Source: Pseudomonadaceae bacterium (GTDB lineage: Bacteria > Pseudomonadota > Gammaproteobacteria > Pseudomonadales > Azotimanducaceae). From it: a stretch of DNA of 64,000 bases. This document shows positions 15,822-24,934 of the stretch, piece after piece. Position 1 is the stretch's first letter; every line of letters starts with the position of its first letter. The position numbers were made by a program, and so were the translations under genes. The DNA is taken from NCBI GenBank assembly GCA_024743435.1, contig JANSWO010000001.1:186001-250000 (forward strand). The letters are read 5' to 3'. The notes below the pieces were generated by a model. That model saw only the letters and a list, made by a program, of their open reading frames with translations. It was not told the origin of the DNA and did not search any database.

Positions 15822-16577
15822 ATGGATGCCGCCCTGATTATATTTCTCATCGTCGTTCTGGCGGGTTGCTATCTGCAGGCCGTGGCAGGTTTTGGCCTGG
15901 GCATGCTGCTGGTTGCGGTGGTCGGTGGTTTTGGCCTGGTCAGCCTGCCGGCGCTCGCGGCTACTATCAGCATTCTGGCGCTAGTGAACAGCGTCTATGC
16001 GCTGCGTGGACATCGCGCCCAATTGCAAGGCCGCGCGATTTTCACCACGTCTCTCGGCCAACTCCCCGCGATTGCGCTCGGCGTTTTCCTGCTCGATTAC
16101 CTGAGCCAACGCGCCGTGCTCACTCTGGAGCTGATGCTGGGGTTGTTCCTTGTGCTGTCCTGCGCCTCCATGCTGCTGAGGCCAAAACCGCGCGCAGAGG
16201 TGTCGGCAACCTGGGCATGGCTGTCCGCCGGCTTTTTTGGTGGGCTCGCGGGTGGGCTCTTTGCCGCGTCGGCGCCGGTGCTCGGCTGGTTTGCGTACCG
16301 TCAGCCGCTGGCTGTTGCCCAGATCAGAGCAACGCTGCTGGCAATATTTACTATTAACGCGGCGACTCGGACAGTGATTGTCGCGGCGTCGGGCGGTATG
16401 ACCAAAGAGATCGGGCTGTTGGTCGCGCTCGGTATGCCGGCGGTGCTGATTGGCACCTGGCTCGGGCGTTTGCCGCCGCCCATCAGCGAGACAGCGCTAC
16501 GCCGAAGCGCAGTGCTGTTGCTGTTGGCCTTGGGCTGCTGGATCAGCCTCCGGTCGTCGCTGGCGCTGACTGGCTAG
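15822..16577 (+). CDS. TSUP/TauE-SafE family permease
   Basis: An inner-membrane protein of 251 residues with seven to eight hydrophobic segments. The opening GCYLQAVAGFGLGMLLVA and a central GFFGGLAGGLFAASAPVLGW are typical of the sulfite/anion exporter (TSUP) family. The substrate cannot be told from sequence. Its 3' end overlaps the 3' end of the convergent S9 peptidase by 35 bp. Confidence 0.85.
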   Translation: MDAALIIFLIVVLAGCYLQAVAGFGLGMLLVAVVGGFGLVSLPALAATISILALVNSVYALRGHRAQLQGRAIFTTSLGQLPAIALGVFLLDYLSQRAVLTLELMLGLFLVLSCASMLLRPKPRAEVSATWAWLSAGFFGGLAGGLFAASAPVLGWFAYRQPLAVAQIRATLLAIFTINAATRTVIVAASGGMTKEIGLLVALGMPAVLIGTWLGRLPPPISETALRRSAVLLLLALGCWISLRSSLALTG

Positions 16578-18576
16578 CGGCAGTACTGCGATCGGCGTAG
16601 GGACTCTTGGGGCCGATGTGCCGGTCGAGGAAGTCGATCAGGCGGCCGTAGAACTCTTCCCGGTGTTCAGCTTTGAAGAATCCATGTCCCTCTCTCGGCT
16701 TGATGAGCTTTTCGTAGGGCTTGCCGGCCTTATCGAGCGCTTTCATCAGCGCGTTTGCATGCGATATCGGCACGCGTGCGTCTTCGCCGCCGTGGACAAT
16801 GAACAGAGGTGCCTTTATCCGATCGACAAAGTGAATGGGTGAGGCAGCGCGGCGATCTGCTGGTGTTGGGCCGATCACTTTGTCGATGTACTTGGGTCCC
16901 CAGCGCGATTGAGCGAAGTCGGCTTCTCGGTACTGGATGTCCTGATCGTAAACGCCAGCAGCGGGCACGCCACATTTGTACAAGTCGGGCTCGCGAACCA
17001 CAGAAGCGAGGCTGGCGAATCCACCATAGCTCCAGCCGTAGATGCAGACGCGTTCAGGATCAGCGATGCCCTCATCGATCGCCCAGCGCACGGTATCGGT
17101 CAGGTCATCCTGCATTTTGCCGTTCCACTCGCGAAAGCCGCTGTTCTCAAAAGTCTGGCCGTAACCGCCACTGCCTCGGTAGTTCACCTGAACGACAGCG
17201 TATCCGCGTGTTGCCATTAGCTGGGCATCGGAGTCGAGTCGCCAGTGGTCGCGAGGCCCGTGTGGGCCGCCGTGCGGCATGATGACTAGCGGCAGGTTCT
17301 GGTCCGCGCCACTCGGGGGCAGAGTCAGATAACCGCTCATCTCCATGCCGTCTCTAGCGGCGATACGGAACGGCCGCACCTGACCCAGGTTCTCGCCGTC
17401 GATCCATGAGCGAGAATTGAAAAGTGGGGTTAGCCCGCCGGATTTGCGATCGAACAGATAGAAGCGCGATGTATTGCTAGCGTTGCGAACGCCAACCACG
17501 AACCGGCTCTGGTCCCGGGTTGCACTGGTGATGAAGGGATAATCATCCGGGAATGTCGCTTGTAGTTGCATTCGTAGCTGAGCAAATGCGTTCTCATCAT
17601 CGAGGACTAGAAAGCGTGGGATGTCTGGCTCGATGCTGACGCCGTATGGATTGCCCAGGTTATCAACCAGCAATGCAGCATCAACGAATTCATGTCTATA
17701 CACCTCGGTGCGCTTGGCAGTTTCGGTGTCATATTCGTACACGCCATACGGACCATCACCCGGTGCGTTTCTGACCAGAAGGGTGTTGCGGCGAGCATCG
17801 AAGCCGATCGGTTGCATCTGAGATGCGCCATACGCAGCTTTGTGAAACAGGTTCCAGCTTCGAGACTTTGGATCGAACTGGTGAATCACGCTGTTGAAAT
17901 CGTCATCGGTTGTGAACGCGAATCGTACGTTTCCGTCGGTGTCAGTGCCGACGCCTCCCGATAGTCCGGGCACCCCGGCAACGCGGGTCATCTTGCCACT
18001 GTAGATGTTGAGGCGAACCACTTCGACCGGCTGGCTCGGCGTCCTGGTCCACTTATAGGTGGCTATCAGGATGTGCTTAGGATCATCCCAAAGATAGTTG
18101 AGCACCCGGTGCGAACCAAAGAATGGTTTTGCCCGAGTTGTCGTTGTCACAACGCTCCGATCGCCGGCTCGGTAGCCGAAAACGTGGGTGCGTCTTTTGC
18201 CGTTAGCGTTCATGGCAAACAGTTCACCCGTGGGTGTGAAGAAGTCCGCTTCACCGAAATCCTGGGTGATACGCGCGACGATTCTCTCGTCGTTTGCCCA
18301 AGCGAAATCCAGAACCTGGTTTCTACCGGGAAAATTCAGGACCGAGCTTACTTCCATCGAAGGAAACTCGTGAATCACAACCACTTGTTTCTCGTCCACG
18401 ATGCGCAGCGTGCCGAGGTAGTCGCCTTGCGGTGAAAGCTGCGCATCGAGCACTTCCGGGTCCCTGGCGAAGTCCGCGTAACTGATCGGGCTACGATCGT
18501 CGCCGTGAGCGAGGTTGCCTGCCAGCAGCGCCGTTATTAGCGCAAAGCGTGTGAGTATTTGGAACCTTGTGAACAT
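16543..18576 (-). CDS. secreted S9 family prolyl oligopeptidase
   Basis: The protein is 677 residues from ATG 18576, which has an AGGAGA site; upstream in-frame codons to 18675 overlap the GNAT gene and are rejected. The signal peptide reaches about residue 25. Residues 30-400 form a beta-propeller-like region. The C-terminal alpha/beta hydrolase domain has G-W-S-Y-G-G at about residue 515, Asp in GGEDARVP and His in EGHGF. The fold matches dipeptidyl/acylaminoacyl peptidases that trim peptides in the periplasm. It lies 59 bp after the GNAT gene on the same strand. Its end overlaps the convergent permease gene. Confidence 0.9.
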   Translation of the reverse strand: MFTRFQILTRFALITALLAGNLAHGDDRSPISYADFARDPEVLDAQLSPQGDYLGTLRIVDEKQVVVIHEFPSMEVSSVLNFPGRNQVLDFAWANDERIVARITQDFGEADFFTPTGELFAMNANGKRRTHVFGYRAGDRSVVTTTTRAKPFFGSHRVLNYLWDDPKHILIATYKWTRTPSQPVEVVRLNIYSGKMTRVAGVPGLSGGVGTDTDGNVRFAFTTDDDFNSVIHQFDPKSRSWNLFHKAAYGASQMQPIGFDARRNTLLVRNAPGDGPYGVYEYDTETAKRTEVYRHEFVDAALLVDNLGNPYGVSIEPDIPRFLVLDDENAFAQLRMQLQATFPDDYPFITSATRDQSRFVVGVRNASNTSRFYLFDRKSGGLTPLFNSRSWIDGENLGQVRPFRIAARDGMEMSGYLTLPPSGADQNLPLVIMPHGGPHGPRDHWRLDSDAQLMATRGYAVVQVNYRGSGGYGQTFENSGFREWNGKMQDDLTDTVRWAIDEGIADPERVCIYGWSYGGFASLASVVREPDLYKCGVPAAGVYDQDIQYREADFAQSRWGPKYIDKVIGPTPADRRAASPIHFVDRIKAPLFIVHGGEDARVPISHANALMKALDKAGKPYEKLIKPREGHGFFKAEHREEFYGRLIDFLDRHIGPKSPYADRSTAASQSAPATTGG

Positions 18577-18635
18577 GTTTTCTCCTGACCCAGGACTATC
18601 AGATTCGGGATGGCTGCGCACCCTACAGGCAGCAA

Positions 18636-19130
18636 TTAACCGGCGCAATTTCGCTCCATCCAAACGACATCCCAATAGCGCCCGAATTTAAACCCAACTT
18701 CGGCGAGCCGAGCGATCTGGCGGAACTCGAAACGGCTGTGTAGGGCGATGGATGCCGCGTTCGGCAGGGCGATGCCGGCGTACGCACGGTGCACCCCATG
18801 AGTGTCCAGATGCGGCATCAAAATCTCGTAAAGACTTCTCCCGATGCCTTGGCCGGCGCAATCGGGCGATAGGTATACGCTCACCTCAACCGATGTATCG
18901 TAGGCCCGCTTGGCCTTGAATTGCCCGGAACAGGCATAGCCACGGATGCTCCCGTTGTGCTCATCCACCAGGCAGACTCGTCGTTGTTCGTCGAACTGTT
19001 GGAGCCAGGCCTCGCGCTCAGTCGCCGTAAAGCGTCTGGTATCGAACGTCGCGTGATCGTGCTCGACGTAGTGGTTGTAGATATCGGTGATCGCCGGCAG
19101 GTCTGCTGCTGTTGCCCGTCGTATGGTCAC
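18636..19130 (-). CDS. GNAT N-acetyltransferase, phosphinothricin acetyltransferase type
   Basis: The protein is 164 residues with the GNAT acetyl-CoA site Q-G-I-G-R-S-L (residues about 93-100, after the beta strand SVEVSVYLSPDC). The opening MTIRRATAADLPAITDIYNHYV and the stretch GIALPNAASIALHSRFEF follow the Pat/MnaT/Bar subgroup, which acetylates amino groups of phosphinothricin or methionine sulfone-like compounds. The natural substrate is unknown. It is 5 bp after the metallo-hydrolase gene, so they are co-transcribed. Confidence 0.85.
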   Translation of the reverse strand: MTIRRATAADLPAITDIYNHYVEHDHATFDTRRFTATEREAWLQQFDEQRRVCLVDEHNGSIRGYACSGQFKAKRAYDTSVEVSVYLSPDCAGQGIGRSLYEILMPHLDTHGVHRAYAGIALPNAASIALHSRFEFRQIARLAEVGFKFGRYWDVVWMERNCAG

Positions 19131-19135
19131 CGCCT

Positions 19136-20110
19136 CTAGTGGCTCCCGCGCTTGTGCACCTCGGCCATCAGGCCGAATAGCTTGGTGACGTCGTTGGGCG
19201 AATCGTCGCCAGCATAGTGTTTGAACAGGGTGGATACGTTTACCGCGATCCGCTCGCCATCACCCCAGCTGTCGTAGTCGCTGAAGTCGATGTCGAGGCA
19301 AGCCTCTAGCGGGCTCATGCCGGCGTCAAAGCGTGGCCGGGCCTGGGAGTCGATGTAGACGAGGTATTCCCGGACAGCCCGAACACCACGTTTATCCGTT
19401 ATGGGGCCGTGGCCGGGCACGACGGTTTCGATGTCCATCGCCAGCATCTCGTCACAAGCGGCGATCCAGTTCGCCACGGGGCCGGCCCAGATAATCGGAT
19501 GGCCTTCGATGAACAGAATGTCGCCCGTGAATACGGTGCGATCCTCGGGCACGTAGACGAGCACATCGCCCGCGGTGTGCGCTGGCGCGGTCTGGCGCAG
19601 CTGTACCGCTTTGTCACCGACCGTTAAGTCCATCGCGCCGTCGAAGCCAACATCGGGCAGGCGTCTGTCGACGCCGGCAAAATCGAATTTTCCGAAGCAG
19701 TGCAGAAAGAACTCACCGAGATCGCCCATCTTTGGTGCTTGCTCGATGAGATTGGCCATCATCTGCGGACTCTCGTGCGCCATTTCAGCGATCGCCGCAT
19801 TGGATGCGACTACCTTAGCCTTTGGCACACAGCTGTTGCCGTTGCAGTGGTCACCATTTGAGTGCGTGTTGACGACGACGCCGATGTTGTCCGCCGCAAC
19901 CGGCTGCGCATCGCGCATCGCTTTCAGCATGTCTTCGGTCAGGCGGGTGTCGAAGAGGGTATCCACCAACAAGGATTCCTCACCGTCACATATGAGGCCC
20001 GCATTGCTCCAGCCCCAGCCGCCATCCGGCTGCAGCCAGGCGTAGCTACCGTGGCCAAGGTCGGTGAGCCCGCAAGTGTACGGTCTGGTTCCGAGAGAAG
20101 AGGTGGTCAT
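19136..20110 (-). CDS. MBL fold metallo-hydrolase
   Basis: The protein is 324 residues from ATG 20110, preceded by GGAGA. The metal motif reads THSNGDHCNGNS (H-x-N-x-D-H), with later His/Asp ligands in PAHTAGDVLVY, FTGDILF and VPGHGPI. The third residue of the motif is Asn instead of His, as in several glyoxalase-II-like or quinoprotein relay proteins. Its substrate is unknown. It heads a leftward group with the GNAT and probably the S9 genes. Confidence 0.8.
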   Translation of the reverse strand: MTTSSLGTRPYTCGLTDLGHGSYAWLQPDGGWGWSNAGLICDGEESLLVDTLFDTRLTEDMLKAMRDAQPVAADNIGVVVNTHSNGDHCNGNSCVPKAKVVASNAAIAEMAHESPQMMANLIEQAPKMGDLGEFFLHCFGKFDFAGVDRRLPDVGFDGAMDLTVGDKAVQLRQTAPAHTAGDVLVYVPEDRTVFTGDILFIEGHPIIWAGPVANWIAACDEMLAMDIETVVPGHGPITDKRGVRAVREYLVYIDSQARPRFDAGMSPLEACLDIDFSDYDSWGDGERIAVNVSTLFKHYAGDDSPNDVTKLFGLMAEVHKRGSH

Positions 20111-20230
20111 GTCGATGTCTCCGGACAGTTTCGAACAGTGCAGGGGCAGTTGCCCTGTAGTCTACCCGGCCGATTGCGCAGCCGCAGGTTACGTCGACTT
20201 CCCAGTCGCTGGCCGGTAGGCTCGCGCGCC

Positions 20231-21466
20231 ATGTCCGAACCCAGTTCCTCCATCGACAGCGATTCAACCCAAGTGCCACTCGTTGAAGGCGCTTCGTCGA
20301 CCTCAGCACGCTTTGATGACATCCGCCCTTACACCGACGCCGAAGTGCCGGCGGTGGTTGCTTCGCTGATCCACAATCCACAGTTTCGCGCGGCACTCGC
20401 TGAATCCCGCTTGCCCGGCGTGTGGCGATTCAGCCCGCGCATCGCCAAAGCGCTTGTCGCGCTGTCGTTGGAATTCAAGGCCAGGCACTGGCAAAGCGTG
20501 GATGAGTTGCAGCAGTTGGTCGGCTCGTTGATGGATCAGCTCATCGCCAGCACGGTTTCCGCGTTCACCGTGTCGGGGTTCGAGGCGCTTCCGGATGACG
20601 GCCCCTTCCTCTTTGTGGCTAATCACCGTGACATCGCGCTGGATCCGAGTTTTCTGAACTACGCTCTGCATCGCGAATTCGGAAGCACTACGCGCATCGC
20701 CATCGGTGACAACCTGCTAGGCAATCCGCTTGCAGCTGATTTGATGCGATTGAACAAGAGCTTCGTCGTGCAACGCAGCGCATCCGGCGCCAAAGCCGTG
20801 TTCAAAGCACTGAATACGACATCGGCATACATACGGGCGAGTCTGGCCGACGGAGAGTCAGTGTGGATCGCTCAGCGTGAGGGTCGCGCGAAAGATGGGC
20901 TGGACAAAACGGAGCCTGCCGTCCTCAAGATGCTGGCGCTTGCCTGGCGCAAGGACATCGAGGACTTTCGTGGCTTTCTTGAAAACGTTCGTCTCGTACC
21001 CGTTGCCATATCCTACGAACTCGATCCCTGTGATGCGGACAAAGCCAGCGAGTTGGCGCAGCGGGCCCGCGATCCGGAGTTCGTGAAGTCTGAGAACGCG
21101 GATGTGGATAGCATTGTGCGCAGCCTGCGTGGTGACAAAGGCCGCGTACACCTGCATGTAGGCAAGCCGCTAGAACCCATTTACCTGCAGGCAGAAGCGG
21201 TTGCGGAAGCGATCGATGCGTCTATTCGTGAGGGCCTCGCGGTATTCCCGACTCACGTAGAGGCCGCCAGACGGCTGGGCGAGGACGTGCCGGACAGCGA
21301 GTGGCCGGAATTGCCCGAGGTCATGCGTGCATTTGCCGCTCGCGTCGAGCAATGCCCGAGCGACGACGTGGGCTATCTACTCGAGCAATACGCCAATACC
21401 TGCCGCTTCAGCCGAAGTGATTCCGGTGACGCGCCGGAGCCGGCCGTTGAGTTAGTCCCCGAATAG
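20231..21466 (+). CDS. lysophospholipid/glycerol-phosphate acyltransferase family protein
   Basis: The protein is 411 residues from ATG 20231. The frame is open much further upstream, but that part is antisense to the MBL gene. The acyltransferase active-site block is FVANHRDIALD, a H-R-D-I variant of the H-x4-D motif seen in PlsC-like relatives. A second block (IAQREGRAKDGLDKTEPAVL) matches the E-G-R/T substrate motif. No membrane spans are obvious, so it is probably a peripheral inner-membrane enzyme. The exact lipid substrate is not known. Confidence 0.75.
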   Translation: MSEPSSSIDSDSTQVPLVEGASSTSARFDDIRPYTDAEVPAVVASLIHNPQFRAALAESRLPGVWRFSPRIAKALVALSLEFKARHWQSVDELQQLVGSLMDQLIASTVSAFTVSGFEALPDDGPFLFVANHRDIALDPSFLNYALHREFGSTTRIAIGDNLLGNPLAADLMRLNKSFVVQRSASGAKAVFKALNTTSAYIRASLADGESVWIAQREGRAKDGLDKTEPAVLKMLALAWRKDIEDFRGFLENVRLVPVAISYELDPCDADKASELAQRARDPEFVKSENADVDSIVRSLRGDKGRVHLHVGKPLEPIYLQAEAVAEAIDASIREGLAVFPTHVEAARRLGEDVPDSEWPELPEVMRAFAARVEQCPSDDVGYLLEQYANTCRFSRSDSGDAPEPAVELVPE

Positions 21467-21482
21467 AGTTCGGCGCAAACGG

Positions 21483-22502
21483 CTATAAAATAGGGTCTGA
21501 GCCTTCCAGCACCGAACCCAGCTGTTCGCGCAGACTCAGCACCTGATCCGACCAGTAGCGTTGGGAGTCGAAGTAGGGGAATGCCAGCGGGAAAGCTGGA
21601 TCATGCCAGCGCCGGGCGATCCACGCGCTGTGATTGATCATGCGGAGCGCACGCAATGACTCAATGTAGTTGAGCTCGCGCATATCGAAGTGCATGAAGT
21701 CGTTGTACGCCTCCAGTATCAGATTCAGGCGTTGAGCTTTTTCGTCTGGCTCTGCTGGCAGCAACATCCACAGATCCTGTATCGCCGGGGCATTGTGGCA
21801 ATCGTCAAAATCTACGAAGTGCGGCACGTTGTCGCGCCACAGAACGTTGCCGAGATGACAGTCGCCGTGGCAGCGCACTGTGGCAGCGTCTTCGGGTAGC
21901 CGGGCGGCTATGGCCTCAAGAATATGTTCCGCGGTGCTGGCCCAGGCGTCCTTTATCTCTGGCGGCAGCCAGTGATTGTCGGTGAGAAAAGCAACGTTCT
22001 CTCGTGCGCGTGCGACGGTGGTTGGCCGATCCCGATGGGCGAAGGGGTAGCGACTGCCAACAGCGTGCATTCGGGCGAGTGTTCGGGCGAGCACTTTCAC
22101 CTCGTCCTCGTTCTCCAGGTTGGGTGGGTGGCCGCCCTGGCGTGCAAACACGGAGAAACGAAAACCCTCGTGCTCAAGCAGAGTCTCTCCATCGCGGGCC
22201 AGTGGCGGCACACAGGACAGTTCGACTTCTACCAGCTCGGCGCAGAACGCGTGTTCTTCCAGTATCTGCTCACGACTCCAGCGCTGCGGGCGGTAGAACT
22301 TGGCCACCACGAAACTGCCGTCATCAAGCCCCACCTGATACACGCGATTTTCATAGCTGTTCAATGCGAGCAGCGATCCGCTCGTCAACCATCCCGCGTT
22401 GTCGATCGCATCAAGAATGAGCTCGGGCGTTAACGACTCGTAGGGTGCCGGGCCTGGGTCCGGCCGCAGTTCGGATGCTGGTGGCTCAAAAGCGTTGGTC
22501 AC
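21483..22502 (-). CDS. srkA: stress response kinase A (YihE/RdoA)
   Basis: The protein is 339 residues, the usual size of SrkA, a Ser/Thr kinase with an aminoglycoside-kinase fold linked to envelope stress and survival. Catalytic loop: C-H-G-D-C-H-L-G-N; metal loop: HFVDFDDCHNAP. The N-terminal part (GSLLALNSYENRVYQVG) carries the nucleotide-binding region. The neighbour comF lies upstream on the same strand, 97 bp away. Confidence 0.9.
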   Translation of the reverse strand: MTNAFEPPASELRPDPGPAPYESLTPELILDAIDNAGWLTSGSLLALNSYENRVYQVGLDDGSFVVAKFYRPQRWSREQILEEHAFCAELVEVELSCVPPLARDGETLLEHEGFRFSVFARQGGHPPNLENEDEVKVLARTLARMHAVGSRYPFAHRDRPTTVARARENVAFLTDNHWLPPEIKDAWASTAEHILEAIAARLPEDAATVRCHGDCHLGNVLWRDNVPHFVDFDDCHNAPAIQDLWMLLPAEPDEKAQRLNLILEAYNDFMHFDMRELNYIESLRALRMINHSAWIARRWHDPAFPLAFPYFDSQRYWSDQVLSLREQLGSVLEGSDPIL

Positions 22503-22599
22503 GAGTCGGTTGAGTTCCGATTGGCTGGGACCGGCAGCAGCCTAACGGAATTACGGGTCAAGCGCTGGCATGGATATGAGGGCTACTGCGATCGTTTCT

Positions 22600-23352
22600 C
22601 TATTGACGGCGAGCCACTGGCCAAAGGTGTACCTCCCCGGCGCCAGAGTCGGACAGCGCGCGCGCAACCTGGGACAGCGTCGCACCGGTAGTCATCACAT
22701 CGTCGACAACGGCGATCCGCCTGCCTTCGAGCCGATGATCAACAGCGAATGCGGCTCGCACGTTGAGCCGACGCTGGCGTCGGCTCAGCGTAGTTTGAGC
22801 AGCCGTGTGCCGCGTCCGCCGAACGATTGAGGTGTTGACGGGGATCGACAGTTCCCGGCCAATCCAGCGGGCCAGAACCTCGCTTTGATTGAAGCCGCGG
22901 CGGGCAAGCCGGCGGCGCGACAAAGGCACAGGCACCAACGCCTCCGGCAAAGGCTCATCAATGTAGCTCTGTCTGATCGTCTCCGCCGTCAGATATCCCA
23001 GTACCCGCGCGGCGGAGAGTTTGCCGCGCCATTTGATGCTCTGTAGCCACAAGGCTGGCATGCCCTCAAAACTCAGACCGCATACACAACGGTGCCAAGC
23101 GGGCGGCTGCGCGAGGCATCGGCCGCAGCTGGGCTGAGCTCGAGCGTTGGTCAGAAAATCTGGCTGCAGAATCAGCGCACAGCTGAAACAACGATCCTCG
23201 AAGGTCGTCAGGCTGCGCTCGCACGGCCAGCAAAGGTCGCGCCGACGTCCGCTGGCCAGGCCGCAACCCAGGCACCGGCCGGGCGCCAGATGCCAGCAGG
23301 CCTCCTCCAAGGCTCTTCGGAGCATTTGTGTTGTCTGGGAGTCATCTGGCAC
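22600..23352 (-). CDS. ComF family phosphoribosyltransferase-like protein
   Basis: The protein is 250 residues. Residues about 25-85 hold three Cys pairs of a zinc ribbon (CLGCG, CWPCE, CGRC). The C-terminal half has the PRPP-binding loop VVDDVMTTGATL. The family is linked to DNA uptake in competent bacteria and to iron-sulfur or sugar-phosphate metabolism elsewhere. No other competence gene is in the window. The upstream side holds a near-match Crp site at about 23428. Confidence 0.85.
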   Translation of the reverse strand: MPDDSQTTQMLRRALEEACWHLAPGRCLGCGLASGRRRDLCWPCERSLTTFEDRCFSCALILQPDFLTNARAQPSCGRCLAQPPAWHRCVCGLSFEGMPALWLQSIKWRGKLSAARVLGYLTAETIRQSYIDEPLPEALVPVPLSRRRLARRGFNQSEVLARWIGRELSIPVNTSIVRRTRHTAAQTTLSRRQRRLNVRAAFAVDHRLEGRRIAVVDDVMTTGATLSQVARALSDSGAGEVHLWPVARRQ

Positions 23353-23427
23353 ATGGTTAGCGTCGGTTTCTGTCTGCTCATACGCAAGACTTGCGGGGCC
23401 TGCCGGGCCGCCGTCCTACACGCGGGC

Positions 23428-23443
23428 TGTGAACCAGCGCACA
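23428..23443. promoter_or_regulatory. possible Crp-type site, nine of ten
   Basis: TGTGA, six bases, GCACA lies in the 190-bp gap between comF (leftward) and the small gene at 23542 (rightward). One of the ten consensus positions differs. Position alone does not say which gene, if any, it controls. Confidence 0.35.
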
Positions 23444-23541
23444 TTTTTCCTCAGAAAATTACGCAAATGGCACCGGCGTCTTCTAACCTGATAGTCGTGG
23501 GCGCTGTTAGCGTTCGCATCACAATGTAGTAAGAGGTCTTT

Positions 23542-23820
23542 ATGGCGGTAAACCCAATGCTTGGAGCAGGGGTGAACGGCATTAACAGTGGCCTCAATGG
23601 ATTGAAACGCGCGGCGCAGGACGTTGCAGAGCTGAACCTTGACCAGGATGGTCCAGATAACGGCAATGCAGCACCCGAGCCGACGACGTCCAGGGATGTG
23701 GACGACTCAGTTAGTGCAGTAACCGACCTGGCGGTCTACCAGCGTCAGGTGCAGGCATCGGCGAAGGTTATTGAAACGGCAGATGCAGCCGTTGGTTTCC
23801 TTCTCGATGTGCACGCGTAA
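23542..23820 (+). CDS. small protein, flagellar-rod-like C-terminus
   Basis: The protein is 92 residues with a Gly/Asn-rich start (MAVNPMLGAGVNGINSGLNG), an acidic middle and a helical end (YQRQVQASAKVIETADAAVG) that resembles the C-terminal helix of flagellar rod/hook proteins. The family is not certain. An AAGAGG site precedes the ATG. Such small proteins often sit next to SprA-related HExxH proteins, as here. No flagellar genes are in the window. Confidence 0.55.
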   Translation: MAVNPMLGAGVNGINSGLNGLKRAAQDVAELNLDQDGPDNGNAAPEPTTSRDVDDSVSAVTDLAVYQRQVQASAKVIETADAAVGFLLDVHA

Positions 23821-23955
23821 CGCGCTGTCGATGAGCGACAGCGACGGCGGGCCAGCGATGGTCCGCTGAGTTTCTCTTGCTGCTGCGGGCGCAGAATGCG
23901 CAGCCGACAGCATTGACCAGATTCCCCAAAGGCTTCCACAAGGACTCCCGAAGCC

Positions 23956-24804
23956 GTGCAGATAAGTCCGTTGCAAACCTATCCCGGGTATTCCCCTGCG
24001 CAAACCGCGTCGGTGGATACCCTGTTATTTGCGGGCACTGAGACCGACCCGGATGCGGAGTCGGGCGGTGACGCAATTGGACAGGCTGCGGGCGTCGCCA
24101 CGGACGCGTCAGCCGGCTCCTTCGCGGGTAGCTCTGGACAGAACCCACAGTCCCAACCCTCTGAATCTGAAGCTCGCTCCGGGTCTGAGCGCGCTGCGCT
24201 GAACCAGGACAGTGTCTCTTCGCAATCTGCCGAGAAGAAGGCAGAGGAGGCGGCCGAGCAAGCTCAGCTCATTGCTGACCAGAAGCAGATTGAACAGTTG
24301 ACGGAGCGAGACCGGGAAGTCCGTGCTCATGAGCAGGCCCATGCGGCGGTTGGTGGACAGTACGCAGGCGCGCCGGTCTACGACTACACGCGCGGCCCGA
24401 ACGGGCGCAGTTACGCCACCAGCGGTCATGTGAAGATAGATGTCTCTGCGATACCGGGTGATCCCCAGGCAACACTGCAAAAGGCGCAAACCGTTCGCCG
24501 AGCAGCTCTCGCGCCCGCGGAGCCGTCGTCAGCGGATCGCTCGGTAGCCGCCAAAGCTTCGCAGATGGCGGTGCAAGCGCGCGCGGAGATAGCCCGCAGT
24601 CGCGGTTCTGCTGATGCAGGCGAGCAGACGGCCGAGGTCATCAGGTCGACCGGCCTCAATGACGGCAACACTGAAGGCGATGGTTCTGCTGATCAGCAAG
24701 CTGATGCCAGCAAAGACGGCGGTCTCGAGGTGGCTGGTCTGCGAAACTCTGGCTACCAGCAAACCTCGACTGTCGTGGGTAGTCTGCTCGATACCACGGT
24801 TTGA
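23956..24804 (+). CDS. SprA-related putative metalloprotease (HExxH)
   Basis: The protein is 282 residues from a GTG at 23956 with AAGGA upstream. Residues 1-90 are low complexity, rich in Ser, Ala and Gln. The core is residues about 110-200 with R-E-V-R-A-H-E-Q-A-H, then GGQYAGAPVYDYTRGPNG and Y-A-T-S-G-H-V, which match the SprA-related (CJM1_0395-type) family. H-E-Q-A-H fits a zinc-metalloprotease motif; the family function is unproven. It has no signal peptide. It lies 135 bp after the small flagellar-like gene. Confidence 0.75.
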   Translation: MQISPLQTYPGYSPAQTASVDTLLFAGTETDPDAESGGDAIGQAAGVATDASAGSFAGSSGQNPQSQPSESEARSGSERAALNQDSVSSQSAEKKAEEAAEQAQLIADQKQIEQLTERDREVRAHEQAHAAVGGQYAGAPVYDYTRGPNGRSYATSGHVKIDVSAIPGDPQATLQKAQTVRRAALAPAEPSSADRSVAAKASQMAVQARAEIARSRGSADAGEQTAEVIRSTGLNDGNTEGDGSADQQADASKDGGLEVAGLRNSGYQQTSTVVGSLLDTTV

Positions 24805-24934
24805 TCACGTGCTTTCGGCTACATTGCGCGTTCGGTTGTCGGGTTAGACCGCGTCGCCTGTTGGTCATCGCGTTTTCAGCTAACTCTCCAGCCAACTCAC
24901 TAATCCAATCTCCAGCTAAAGGAATCTGCTCGAC

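Noticed and set aside
16543-16577. 35-bp overlap of the permease and S9 gene ends as a regulatory device
   Set aside because: Short convergent overlaps are common in dense genomes, and both reading frames look normal to their ends.
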